Source of the DNA: DATDAH01 sp036525535
GTDB lineage: Bacteria; Actinomycetota; Acidimicrobiia; Acidimicrobiales; DATDAH01
Assembly (NCBI GenBank): GCA_036525535.1
Contig: DATDAH010000264.1
Coordinates: 1 to 18,836, forward strand
Reading direction: 5' to 3'
DNA length: 18,836 bases
Below the pieces are notes generated by a model. It did no database searches and had not been told where the DNA came from. It saw only the letters and a list, made by a program, of their open reading frames with translations. Positions 5,907 through 13,805 of the stretch are shown here, one piece after another; positions within the stretch are counted from its first letter, which is position 1; each line of letters opens with the position of its first letter. The position numbers were made by a program, and so were the translations under genes.

Positions 5907-7935
5907 GTCGGCGCAGGAGTTGGGCGTTGAGGGCGACCACGATCGTGGACACGCTCATCAGGATCGCACCGACCGCGGGTGTCAGGCTCACGCCGGCCCA
6001 CGCCAGCGCCCCGGCCGCCACGGGGATGGCCACCACGTTGTAGCCCGCCGCCCAGCCCAGGTTCTGGAGGCTCTTGCGGTGGGCGGCCTGCGAGAGGCGG
6101 ATGACCCCCACCACCGCCCGGGGGTCCGAGCGGGCCAGGATCAGGCCGGCCGACTCGATGGCCACGTCGGTCCCCGCGCCGATGGCGATGCCCACGTCGG
6201 CCCGGGCCAACGCGGGAGCATCGTTGACGCCGTCGCCGACCATGGCCACCGACCAGCCTCGGCCCTGCAGCTCGGCCACCTTGGCGTCCTTGTCCTCGGG
6301 TAACACCTCTGCGAAGACCTCGTCCACGCCCAGCTCGGCGGCGACGGCGTCGGCCACCTCACGGGCGTCTCCTGTGATCATCACCACCCGTCGGCCCATG
6401 TCCTGCAATGCCTTCACGGCCTCCCGGGCCTCGGGCCGGACCTCGTCCTCGAGGGCCAGCGCGCCGAGGACGCCCTCGTCGTCGATCAGGTAGAGGACCG
6501 CCGCGCCGCGGCCCCGCCAACCGTCCGCCCAGGCCGTCAGCGCCACGGGCTCACCCACCCCCTGCTCCCGTAGGAGCGCCGGGCCCCCGAGGCTGTAGCG
6601 CCGACCACCGACGACGGCCTCGACGCCCCGGCCGGTGTGGGAGCGGAAGCTCGTCGCGGTGAGGCCCGGTGACGGGGCGGCCGCCACGATGGCCCGGGCC
6701 AGCGGGTGCTCGCTGTCCGCCTCGACCGCTGCGGCGAGGGCGAGGACCTCGTCCTCGGTCATTCCGTCCATGCCGGCGACGCCGGCCACCGTGTGCTCGC
6801 CCTTGGTCAGCGTGCCGGTCTTGTCGAACAGGAAGGCCTCGACGGTCCGACTCCGCTCGAGGGCCAGCCGGTCCTTCACCAGGATCCCGTTGGCCGCGGC
6901 CTTGGCCGAGGAGATGGCGATCACCAGCGGGATGGCCAAGCCGAGGGCGTGGGGGCAGGAGATGACCAGGACGGTCACCACTCGCACCACGGCCTCATCG
7001 AGCGAGTCGAACACGGACCAGGCCACGAAGGTGACGACCGCCGCACCGGCTGCCACGTAGAACAGGAGAGCGGCAGCCCGGTCAGCCAGGACCTGGGCTC
7101 GGCTGGTCGAACGTTGGGCCTCGTCCACCAGTCGCTGGATCCCGGCGAGCGCCGTCTCGTCGCCCACCGCGTCGATCCGCACGCGCAGAGCCGAGTCGGT
7201 GGCCACCGTCCCTGCGATCACACGGTCGCCCACGGCCTTGGCCACGGGGCGGGACTCGCCGGTGATCATGGACTCGTCGAAGTCCGCGGATCCTTCGACG
7301 ATCTCGCCGTCCGCAGGGACCCGGCCCCCGGAGCGGATGAGAACGAGGTCGCCGAGGATGAGGGCGCCGACGGGGACGACGTCAACCGTCCCGTCGGGCT
7401 GGACCCGCTCGGCCTCGTCGGGCAGCAGCGCGGCCAGCGCAGCCAGGGCGTCGCCGGCCTGGCCCAGCGCCTTCATCTCCTGCCAGTGGCCGAGCAGCAT
7501 GATCGTGACCAGGGCCGCCAGCTCCCACCAGAACTCGAGATCGAACCACCCGAGGCTCGTGGCCATCGACGCCGTGTACGCCACGGTGATCGCCATGGCG
7601 ACGAGCAACATCATCCCCGGCTGCCGGGCCCGAAGCTCCTGGGCCCCGCCCGAGAGGAACGGCCAGCCACCCCAGAGGAACACGACGGACCCCAGGACGG
7701 GCCCGACCAGCGCGATCCCCGGGAAGTCGAGGTCGTACCGGAACCACTCCATGACCATCTCGCTGGTGGCCACGATCGGCAGCGTCAGCAGAAGGCTCCA
7801 CCAGAAGCGGCGACGGAACACCTCGGCGTGATCCGCGTGGCCCCCGTGGTCGGCATGGTCGTCGTGGCTGCCCTGCCCGGCGCCCTCGTGCGGGCCGCTG
7901 ACGACTGCATCGCTGTGTTCGACTGTCATAGCCAT
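5893..7935 (-). CDS. copB: Copper-translocating P-type ATPase, CopB type
   Basis: This 680-residue P1B-type ATPase exports copper (or silver) across the inner membrane. The N-terminus is His-rich ('HDDHADHGGHADHAE', residues 24-38) and lacks a CxxC heavy-metal domain. Transmembrane helices start at about 44. Family motifs in order are TGES (225-228, actuator), CPH (327-329, metal-binding helix) and DKTGT with phospho-acceptor Asp371. Then come SEHPLA (His410-Pro411), TGD (521-523) and GDGVNDAP (567-574). Two last helices carry 'NLGWAAGYN' and 'MSVSTIVVALNAQ'. CPH in place of CPC, with a His-rich tail, assigns it to the CopB subgroup rather than CopA. Expression probably starts at a CsoR-like controlled leaderless promoter. 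An in-frame ATG two codons later (7929) would be the better start if AGGA serves as ribosome binding site. No metallochaperone or csoR gene lies in the window. Confidence 0.95.
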   Translation of the reverse strand: MAMTVEHSDAVVSGPHEGAGQGSHDDHADHGGHADHAEVFRRRFWWSLLLTLPIVATSEMVMEWFRYDLDFPGIALVGPVLGSVVFLWGGWPFLSGGAQELRARQPGMMLLVAMAITVAYTASMATSLGWFDLEFWWELAALVTIMLLGHWQEMKALGQAGDALAALAALLPDEAERVQPDGTVDVVPVGALILGDLVLIRSGGRVPADGEIVEGSADFDESMITGESRPVAKAVGDRVIAGTVATDSALRVRIDAVGDETALAGIQRLVDEAQRSTSRAQVLADRAAALLFYVAAGAAVVTFVAWSVFDSLDEAVVRVVTVLVISCPHALGLAIPLVIAISSAKAAANGILVKDRLALERSRTVEAFLFDKTGTLTKGEHTVAGVAGMDGMTEDEVLALAAAVEADSEHPLARAIVAAAPSPGLTATSFRSHTGRGVEAVVGGRRYSLGGPALLREQGVGEPVALTAWADGWRGRGAAVLYLIDDEGVLGALALEDEVRPEAREAVKALQDMGRRVVMITGDAREVADAVAAELGVDEVFAEVLPEDKDAKVAELQGRGWSVAMVGDGVNDAPALARADVGIAIGAGTDVAIESAGLILARSDPRAVVGVIRLSQAAHRKSLQNLGWAAGYNVVAIPVAAGALAWAGVSLTPAVGAILMSVSTIVVALNAQLLRRLNLR

Positions 7936-7970
7936 TCCTATACCCTAGGGGGGTATCCCTATATCGTCAA
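7936..7970 (-). promoter_or_regulatory. Copper ATPase promoter with CsoR-like operator
   Basis: On the minus strand, TTGACG (7970-7965) is followed by exactly 17 nt and then TAGGGT (7947-7942), 6 nt before the ATG at 7935. This is the best-formed promoter in the window. An inverted repeat ATACCC-N5-GGGTAT (7940-7956) covers the -10 and part of the spacer. Such C/G-tract dyads are the operator type of the CsoR/RcnR copper- and metal-sensing repressors. A repressor bound here would block polymerase until copper releases it. The first bases of the -35 are also the stop codon of the upstream GNAT gene. Confidence 0.75.
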
Positions 7971-8440
7971 CCCAGGTCGGTCAGCACGAGGCGGTGGGGG
8001 AGGCCCATCACCCCGAAGACGTAGACGTCACCCTCAGCGGGGAGGCCGTGGGCCGCGTACCAGGGCACCGCGGTGAGGCGGGCGTGGGCCCAGACCACGG
8101 CCACCCCCTCGGACCGGCAGCGCTCGATCCCGGCCCGGAGCAGAGCCGTGCCGAGGCCCTCACCCTGCCGATCGGCGGCCACGGCCATCCCCCGGAGCTG
8201 CCGGGCGGGGTGCACATCCGGACGGTTCGGGCACTCCCGCTCCAAGAAGGTGACGATGCCCACCGTCGTGCCGTCTTCGTCGACCGCGCCGAGGTGGAAC
8301 GTGTCCCGCTCGTCGTCACCGGCGAAGACGACCTCGTCGTCCCCCCCGTCCCGGAGGACCGTCCGGCGCAGGTCGTGCGTGCCCGAAGGGGCGACCTCGA
8401 GGATCCGGGTCAGGCCGGGGCGGGGGCGAGACGGGGCCAC
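7967..8440 (-). CDS. GNAT-family N-acetyltransferase
   Basis: Up to 157 residues. The acetyl-CoA loop is R91-Q-G-E-G-L-G-T98 in 'LRGMAVAADRQGEGLGTALL', followed by the helix 'RAGIERCRSEGVAVVWAHAR'. The end is 'TAVPWYAAHGLPAEGDVYVFGVMGLPH', in which Tyr128 fits the usual general-acid position. The tail 'LPH' is seen in the ElaA/YjdF-like 'predicted acyltransferase' subgroup. The substrate is unknown. The start is uncertain. GTG at 8440 gives a 31-nt overlap with the amidase gene, and no other ATG or GTG lies near the amidase stop, although the conserved part begins only at 'RILEVAP'. It is the last gene of the LLM-NUDIX-amidase run and ends inside the copper ATPase promoter. Confidence 0.85.
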   Translation of the reverse strand: MAPSRPRPGLTRILEVAPSGTHDLRRTVLRDGGDDEVVFAGDDERDTFHLGAVDEDGTTVGIVTFLERECPNRPDVHPARQLRGMAVAADRQGEGLGTALLRAGIERCRSEGVAVVWAHARLTAVPWYAAHGLPAEGDVYVFGVMGLPHRLVLTDLG

Positions 8441-9813
8441 GGACGGGCCTGCTCCAGGATGCGGGCCAGGCGCAGGGGCACCTCGTCCCGATGGCGGCGG
8501 GCGACGATCTGCAGCCCGACGGGAAGGCCGTCGGCGGTGACGCCGGCCGGCACCGAGATGGCCGGGTTCCAGCAGAGGTTGGCCAGCATGGTGAACGGCG
8601 TGGCCATGGCCCCCACCACCTCCTGGCCGTCCACCACCGCCACGGGTGGTCCCGCGGCGGCAAAGGCGGGGATGGCCGTCGTCGGGGTCAGCAGGACGTC
8701 GATGTCAGCGAACAGGGCCGCGGCCTGCTCGGTCAGCGCCTCCCGGCGCCGCTTGACGTTGGCGAACCGGGATATGACCCAGTTCTCGGTCGTCTCCAGG
8801 CTCTGACGGGAGTAGAAGGTCAGGTCGTCGGCCACAGCCGGCCACATGCCGGGCTCCAGGTCGAGCCAGATGTCCATGGCCCCGGCCGACAGCCAGACCT
8901 TCACCGCGTCGGGCAGGTGGACAGGGCCGTCGTCGATGACCAAGCCGGCGGCCGAGGCCAGCTCCTCGGCGGCGCCGCCGGCGATGTCCAGGACCTCGGG
9001 GTCGACCGTGGCGAAGCCCATGTCCGGCGACCAGCGGGCCCGCAGGCCCGCGACCTCGGCGCGCTCGATGGCGGACTCATAGCCGACCCCCGGCGACGGC
9101 AACGAGAGGCGGTCCCGGTCGTCGGGTCCGGCGGCGACGTCGAGGTGGCGGGCCGACTCGGCCACGGTCGTGGTCAACAGGCCGTAGACGGAGGTCTGGC
9201 TGTCCTGCGGCCCCGGATGGGGGATGCGGCCGTGGCTGGGCTTCATGCCGACCAGGCCGGAGAACGCCGCCGGGATGCGCGTGGACCCCCCGCCATCGCT
9301 GGCCGTGGCCATCGGCACCAGCCCGGCCGCGACCGCGGCGGCGGATCCGCCACTGGAGCCACCGGGGGTGCGGTCCCGGTTCCACGGGCTGCGGGTCACG
9401 CCCCAGGCCTTGGTCTTGGTGAAGTTGAGCGTGCCGAACTCCGGCGCCGCGGTCTTCCCGACCGGGACCGCCCCGGCCGCCCGCAAGCGGGCCACGTGGA
9501 CCGAATCGGCGGCCACCCCGCCCCGGCCCATGTACGGCAACGAGCCGTGCGAGGTGGGCATGCCCGCGCAGTCCTCCAGGTCCTTCACGCCGAACGGGAC
9601 CCCGGCGAACGGCCCGGGGTCCTGGCCGGCGGCGACCTGCTCGTCGACCCGGGCCGCCGCGGCGACGGCCAGGTCGGGGTCCACATGGACGAAGGCGTTG
9701 AGGGCCTCGTTCCCGGTGTCGATCCGGGCCAGGTAGGTGTCCAGGACCTCCCGGGCCGAACGCTCCCCAGAGCGGACGGCCTCGGCGATCTCGATTGCGG
9801 TGGGGTCGGTCAT
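8410..9813 (-). CDS. Amidase signature family hydrolase
   Basis: This 467-residue protein has the complete Ser-cisSer-Lys triad of the amidase signature family. Lys77 is in 'GVPFGVKDLEDCAGMPTSHGS', cis-Ser153 in TPGGSSGGSAAAVAAG, and nucleophile Ser177 in ASDGGGSTRIPA. The 24-residue spacing between the two serines is the family's usual one. Such enzymes hydrolyse amide bonds in small molecules; GatA is unlikely because no gatB or gatC is near. The ATG at 9813 follows AGGAGGA, one of the few strong Shine-Dalgarno sequences in the window. It lies one base after the NUDIX stop (TGA-G-ATG), so the genes are co-transcribed. The longer open frame to 9909 is inside the NUDIX gene and reads as low-complexity sequence. 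There is no signal peptide, so it is cytoplasmic. Confidence 0.93.
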   Translation of the reverse strand: MTDPTAIEIAEAVRSGERSAREVLDTYLARIDTGNEALNAFVHVDPDLAVAAAARVDEQVAAGQDPGPFAGVPFGVKDLEDCAGMPTSHGSLPYMGRGGVAADSVHVARLRAAGAVPVGKTAAPEFGTLNFTKTKAWGVTRSPWNRDRTPGGSSGGSAAAVAAGLVPMATASDGGGSTRIPAAFSGLVGMKPSHGRIPHPGPQDSQTSVYGLLTTTVAESARHLDVAAGPDDRDRLSLPSPGVGYESAIERAEVAGLRARWSPDMGFATVDPEVLDIAGGAAEELASAAGLVIDDGPVHLPDAVKVWLSAGAMDIWLDLEPGMWPAVADDLTFYSRQSLETTENWVISRFANVKRRREALTEQAAALFADIDVLLTPTTAIPAFAAAGPPVAVVDGQEVVGAMATPFTMLANLCWNPAISVPAGVTADGLPVGLQIVARRHRDEVPLRLARILEQARPWPRLAPAPA

Positions 9814-9814
9814 C

Positions 9815-10516
9815 TCAGTCCTCCTCGACGGGGTGCTCACGCCACGGGGTGCGGCGGGGCGGGTCGAACCAGACCGGGACCTGCTCGCCGTTGATCGCCC
9901 GGAAGGCATGGGTCCGCCACAGATCGGCCCCGGCCAGCGGCTCCGGCAGCTCGTCCTCGGCGAACCAGCCCACGTCCCGGCATTCGAGAGGGTGGGCCTT
10001 CAACTCACCGCCGATCGGGCGGCAGGCGAAGACGATCGAGTAGAGCGGGATGCCGGTGAAGCCGAGCCGCAGGCCGTCGAAGATGGCGATGGGGGCGACC
10101 ACCTCGGCCTCGATCCCGGTCTCCTCGTAGACCTCCTTGAGCACCACCTCGGAGGCCGAATAACCGACGTCGCACCAGCCGGTCGGGTAGAGCCAGATGC
10201 CCGAGTCGGCGCGTTGGACCAGGAGGATGCGGCCGTCCTCATCACCCACCACCGCGCCGACGGCGACCTTGGGCGTGACGTAACCGGCGACCCCGTCGCC
10301 GACCTGCTTCATCCACTCCTCGACCTGGGTCTCGGTGTCGAAGGCCCGACCCGACGCCACCCGGATGTCGGCGGCGACCGAAAGCACCTCCTCGAAGCGC
10401 TCCCGCTCGTACAGGTTGTCGCTGAAGCCCAGCCCGGTCTTGGCGATGGCCGCCAGGGCCTCGCTCCACCGGACCAGGTCGACCTCGGTCGGCGGATCGT
10501 GCTCCGGAGCAGTCAA
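9815..10516 (-). CDS. NUDIX hydrolase with N-terminal accessory domain
   Basis: The 233 residues split into an N-terminal helical part (about 10-75, 'VRWSEALAAIAKTGLGFSDNLYERERFEEVLSVAADI', like the PF12535 Nudix N-terminal domain) and a NUDIX fold. The NUDIX box runs from Gly113 to Ile135. The metal-binding core is intact (K127-E-V-Y-E-E-T-G-I), but the first box Glu is Tyr119 and the usual Arg is Lys127. It probably hydrolyses a nucleoside diphosphate linked to another group, such as an ADP-sugar; the substrate is not readable. The start is inferred as TTG at 10516, overlapping the LLM stop (TTGA). No other start codon lies near, and the upstream frame has no protein character. It sits between the LLM and amidase genes. 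Confidence 0.88.
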   Translation of the reverse strand: MTAPEHDPPTEVDLVRWSEALAAIAKTGLGFSDNLYERERFEEVLSVAADIRVASGRAFDTETQVEEWMKQVGDGVAGYVTPKVAVGAVVGDEDGRILLVQRADSGIWLYPTGWCDVGYSASEVVLKEVYEETGIEAEVVAPIAIFDGLRLGFTGIPLYSIVFACRPIGGELKAHPLECRDVGWFAEDELPEPLAGADLWRTHAFRAINGEQVPVWFDPPRRTPWREHPVEED

Positions 10517-11421
10517 CGGAACGCCGGGGCCACGTGCTCGATGATCGTGTCGAGGGCGTCGGCCCGTTGGCTGCCGGTCCCCAAGGTGAAGTCGGGGACG
10601 ATCAGCTCGTCGACGCCGACATCCCGCCAAGCGGCCACTGACTCGGCGATGCGCTCCGCGGTGCCGGCCACACAGGGCCGGCCTCCCATCGCCGCCTGCA
10701 GCTCCTCGGCCTTGGCGTTGTCCTCGAGGACGAAGACGAGGGCCTGGGTCGAGGTGGCGATCTCACCCGGGTCCCGGCCGATGCGCTCACACTTCTGGTC
10801 CAGCACGGCCCGGCGCTCGGCCAGCTCCGGGGGTGAGGACCACATGTTCCACTCGTCCGCGTAGGTGGCGACCCGACCCAGCATGCGGTTGCCCTTGGCC
10901 CCGATGAGGATGGGCAGATGGTCCTGGACCGGCTTGGGCCAGGCGATGGCGTCCTTCACTCGGTAGTGGTCGCCGTCGACGGTCGTCAACGGCTCGTCGA
11001 GCAGGCCCCGGATGATCAGCAGCGCCTCGTCGAAGCGGTCGACCCGCTCACCGGGCGAGCCGAGGGGGATCCCGTATTGCTCGTGCTCGTTCTCCTGCCA
11101 ACCTGCGCCGAGGCCGAGGAGCAGGCGGCCGGCGCTGAGGTGGTCGACGGTGGCCGCCCACTTGGCCAGCACGGCGGGGTGTCGGTAGGTGATGCCGACG
11201 ACCAGGGTGGCCAGACGGACCCGCTCGGTGGCCGCGGCCAGCCCGGCCACGACGGCTGTCGCCTCCAGGTTCGGGCTGTCGGGCGGGAACGGGCCACCGG
11301 CGTCGGCCATGAAGTGGTCGGCGACGTAGACGCCATCCCAGCCCGTGGCCTCGGCGTGCTGGACGCCGTCGAGGACGTCGGGCCAGGGATTGCTCAGGGA
11401 GGCCCACAGCGAGAAGCGCAT
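10513..11421 (-). CDS. LLM-class (luciferase-like) oxidoreductase, probably F420-dependent
   Basis: This 302-residue TIM-barrel protein of the bacterial luciferase family starts 'MRFSLWASLSNPWPDVLDGV' and continues 'AEATGWDGVYVADHF'. Further motifs are 'RVRLATLVVGITYRHPAVLAKWAATVDHLSAGRLLLGLGAGW', 'ENEHEQYGIPLGSPGERVDRFDEAL' and 'PILIGAKGNRMLGRVATYADEWN'. This is the pattern of actinobacterial F420-dependent members, which carry hydride transfer on unknown substrates. An FMN-dependent monooxygenase cannot be excluded from sequence alone. The ATG at 11421 has GGGGG directly before it but no convincing promoter; the upstream gap to glnD is 88 nt. It is the first gene of the overlapping LLM-NUDIX-amidase-GNAT unit. 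Confidence 0.92.
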   Translation of the reverse strand: MRFSLWASLSNPWPDVLDGVQHAEATGWDGVYVADHFMADAGGPFPPDSPNLEATAVVAGLAAATERVRLATLVVGITYRHPAVLAKWAATVDHLSAGRLLLGLGAGWQENEHEQYGIPLGSPGERVDRFDEALLIIRGLLDEPLTTVDGDHYRVKDAIAWPKPVQDHLPILIGAKGNRMLGRVATYADEWNMWSSPPELAERRAVLDQKCERIGRDPGEIATSTQALVFVLEDNAKAEELQAAMGGRPCVAGTAERIAESVAAWRDVGVDELIVPDFTLGTGSQRADALDTIIEHVAPAFR

Positions 11422-11490
11422 CCCCCGATGATCGCACGCTCGCCACAGACCCGGCCCTGCGCAGCGGAGCGGAGCACCGATGACGATGCT

Positions 11491-11507
11491 CGGCTCGGGC
11501 GGAGCCG
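11491..11507 (-). terminator. Small hairpin after glnD
   Basis: Arms CGGCTC and GAGCCG (6 bp, 5-nt loop) lie just downstream of the glnD stop on the minus strand. There is no T-tract. It might weaken read-through into the LLM gene or stabilise a processed end. This is weak evidence. Confidence 0.25.
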
Positions 11508-11509
11508 GG

Positions 11510-13804
11510 TCAGCCCAGGGCGGCGAGGATGGCGTGCTCGACCTCCGCCAGGCGGTCGGGATCGGTGACCTTGTCGCCGGACGCGGTACGCACGTAGAAC
11601 GAGTCGACGACTCGGTTGCCGAGGGTCTGCACCTTGGCCGTCCGGATGTCCAGGCCGAGGCCGGCGAAGGCCTTCGTCAGGCGATAGAGGATCCCGATGG
11701 CGTCGGGGGCGTAGACCTCGATGACCGTCGACGTGCCGGAAGCCGCGTTGTCGACCCGGACCTCGGGCGGGGCGGCGTCAGCCTCGGGGACGGCGCCCGT
11801 GCGGGCGTAGGCCTGCTCCCGCTCGGCCACCTTGGCGTCGAGGGCGAGCTCGCCGGCCAGGGCCTGGCGCACGAGGTCGGTCACCTTCTCCCAGTCGACG
11901 CTGTCCCCGTGGGACGGGGCGACGGTGAAGCGGCTCAAGGCCGACGCCCGCTCGGAGTGGGCGGTGGACTCGAGGACGTCGAGGCCGCTGACCGCCAGCG
12001 CCCCGGCTACCTGGCTGAACGTCCCCGGCCGGTCCCGGCTGATGACGGTCAGCGTGCGCCCCTCGGTGCGGATGTAGGTGCTGCCATAGGCCATGCGGGC
12101 CCGAAGCTCATCGGTGAGGAGCGGACCACTGGCCTCCTGGTGGGCCGGTCCGCCGAGGCGCTCGGCCGTGCGGGCGACCAGCTCGCTGACCAAGCCCGCC
12201 TTCCAGGCGCCCCAGGCGGCAGGACCCGTGGCCAGCGAGTCGGCCTCGGTCAGCGCGGCCAGGACCTCGAGGGTGGCCAGCGACCCGGCGGCCTCGGCCA
12301 CCGCGGCGATGGTGTCGTCGTCTCGCAGGTCGCGGCGGGTCGCCACATCCGGCAGGAGCAGGTGGTGACGGACCATGTCGGCCAGGACGGCCACGTCCTC
12401 GGGCGGGAAGCCCATGCGAGGACCGATGCGCTCCACCAGGTCGATGCCGACGTCGGTGTGGTCACCGGGGTAGCCCTTGCCGATGTCATGCAGGAGGGCC
12501 CCGATGACGAGCAGGTCGTGGCGGTGCACGCTGTCGGCCAGGGCGGCGGCGTTGACCGCCGCCTCCCAGAGGTGCCGGTCGACCGTGAACTGGTGGTAGG
12601 CGTTGCGCTGCGGACGGCTGCGCACCGGCTCCCACTCCGGGAGGATCCGCACCAGGAGACCTCGCTGGTCGAGGGTCTCCAGGACGCGAATGGCGGGACG
12701 ACCGGCCAGGAGGAGGTCGGCCAGCAGGCCACGGGCCCCTTCGGGCCAGGGGTCCCCGAACGGAGGGACCTCGGTGGCCAGGCGGTCCAGCGATGGCCGG
12801 TCGATGCGGGCGTCGTGCTGAGCGGCCGCGACCCCGACGCGGAGGACGAGGGTGGGCACCAGCGCCGGATCGGCGTCGGCCTCGAGGTGGACCTCGCCGT
12901 CGCGCAGGATCACGCCGGGCCCGAGCCGGCGGTCCGAACGGGCCAGTCGGCCGGTGGGACCGGCCAGTGCCGACTCGGTCCGGCCCCAGGCCTCGTCGGC
13001 GATCCAGGCCACCGTGCGGGCCGCCCGGGACACGTCGGCCATGAGCGCGTCGGCCCCCTCGTAGCCGAGGGCCTCGGCCACCGCGTCCTGTTCCTGCAGC
13101 ACGAGGCGGTCGCTGGGCCGGCGCGTCCGGCGGTGGAGCTCCACCCGCACCGCGAGGAGGGTGTCGCCGGCGGCGGCCAGGGCCTCCGGATCACCCCTGG
13201 TCAGCTGCGGTCGGGCGGCTTCGGACCAACCGAGGGCGTGGACGTCCCGCAGCCCACCTCGGCCCTCCTTCAGGTCCGGCTCGAGCAGGAAGGCCACCTC
13301 GCCGTGCTGGCGGTGGCGCTCGTGCACCGACGCCGCCACCTGGGCGAGCCAGCGCTTGGAACGCTTGCGCCAGAGCGCCAGCGCCTGCTCGGCCAGCTCG
13401 TCGGAAAGGGCCCGCTCGCCGGCCAGATGGCGACAGGTCAGGAGGGAGGTGGCCGTGTCCAGGTCCTCGGCCGCGAGGGCGAGGGCCTGCTTCCCCGTGC
13501 GCACGGCGTGGCCCAGCTTCAGGCCCGTGTCCCAGATGGGGTACCAGAGGGCCTGGGCCGCGCCCCCCGGCAGCCGGCGGGGCGCGTGCAGCAGGAGGAG
13601 GTCGAGGTCGCTGCCCGGAGCCAGCTCGGCCCGGCCGTAGCCGCCGACCGCCACGAGGGCGAGCCCCTTGGCCTCCGGGACCGCCTCGGCGAACAGGGCC
13701 CGGAGCCAGTCGTCGACCGCCGCCGTGTAGGCCGCACAGAAGTCCCGACCGGCGATCGTGGGATCGTCGAGGAGGGCCTCGCGGTCGAGGACGGGGCGGG
13801 TCAA
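11510..13804 (-). CDS. glnD: GlnD: PII uridylyltransferase / uridylyl-removing enzyme
   Basis: The 764 residues show all four GlnD parts in order. The nucleotidyltransferase site is GGYGRAELAPGSDLDLL (residues 54-70, metal ligands Asp66 and Asp68). The helical region 'EPDLKEGRGGLRDVHALGW' lies at about 175-193. The HD hydrolase domain contains 'AYHQFTVDRHLWEA' (402-415) and 'GALLHDIGKGYPGDHTDVG' (His439-Asp440). Two ACT domains follow, at about 583-660 ('LTVISRDRPGTFSQVAGAL') and 693-764 ('TVIEVYAPDAIGILYRLTKAFAGLGLDI'). It adds or removes UMP (AMP in some actinobacteria) on the PII protein in response to glutamine. The start is inferred as TTG at 13804, one base after the flavoprotein stop. 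This makes the N-terminus shorter than in E. coli GlnD (890 residues) but suits actinobacterial forms. No glnB/glnK or amtB is in the window. Confidence 0.93.
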   Translation of the reverse strand: MTRPVLDREALLDDPTIAGRDFCAAYTAAVDDWLRALFAEAVPEAKGLALVAVGGYGRAELAPGSDLDLLLLHAPRRLPGGAAQALWYPIWDTGLKLGHAVRTGKQALALAAEDLDTATSLLTCRHLAGERALSDELAEQALALWRKRSKRWLAQVAASVHERHRQHGEVAFLLEPDLKEGRGGLRDVHALGWSEAARPQLTRGDPEALAAAGDTLLAVRVELHRRTRRPSDRLVLQEQDAVAEALGYEGADALMADVSRAARTVAWIADEAWGRTESALAGPTGRLARSDRRLGPGVILRDGEVHLEADADPALVPTLVLRVGVAAAQHDARIDRPSLDRLATEVPPFGDPWPEGARGLLADLLLAGRPAIRVLETLDQRGLLVRILPEWEPVRSRPQRNAYHQFTVDRHLWEAAVNAAALADSVHRHDLLVIGALLHDIGKGYPGDHTDVGIDLVERIGPRMGFPPEDVAVLADMVRHHLLLPDVATRRDLRDDDTIAAVAEAAGSLATLEVLAALTEADSLATGPAAWGAWKAGLVSELVARTAERLGGPAHQEASGPLLTDELRARMAYGSTYIRTEGRTLTVISRDRPGTFSQVAGALAVSGLDVLESTAHSERASALSRFTVAPSHGDSVDWEKVTDLVRQALAGELALDAKVAEREQAYARTGAVPEADAAPPEVRVDNAASGTSTVIEVYAPDAIGILYRLTKAFAGLGLDIRTAKVQTLGNRVVDSFYVRTASGDKVTDPDRLAEVEHAILAALG

Positions 13805-13805
13805 G

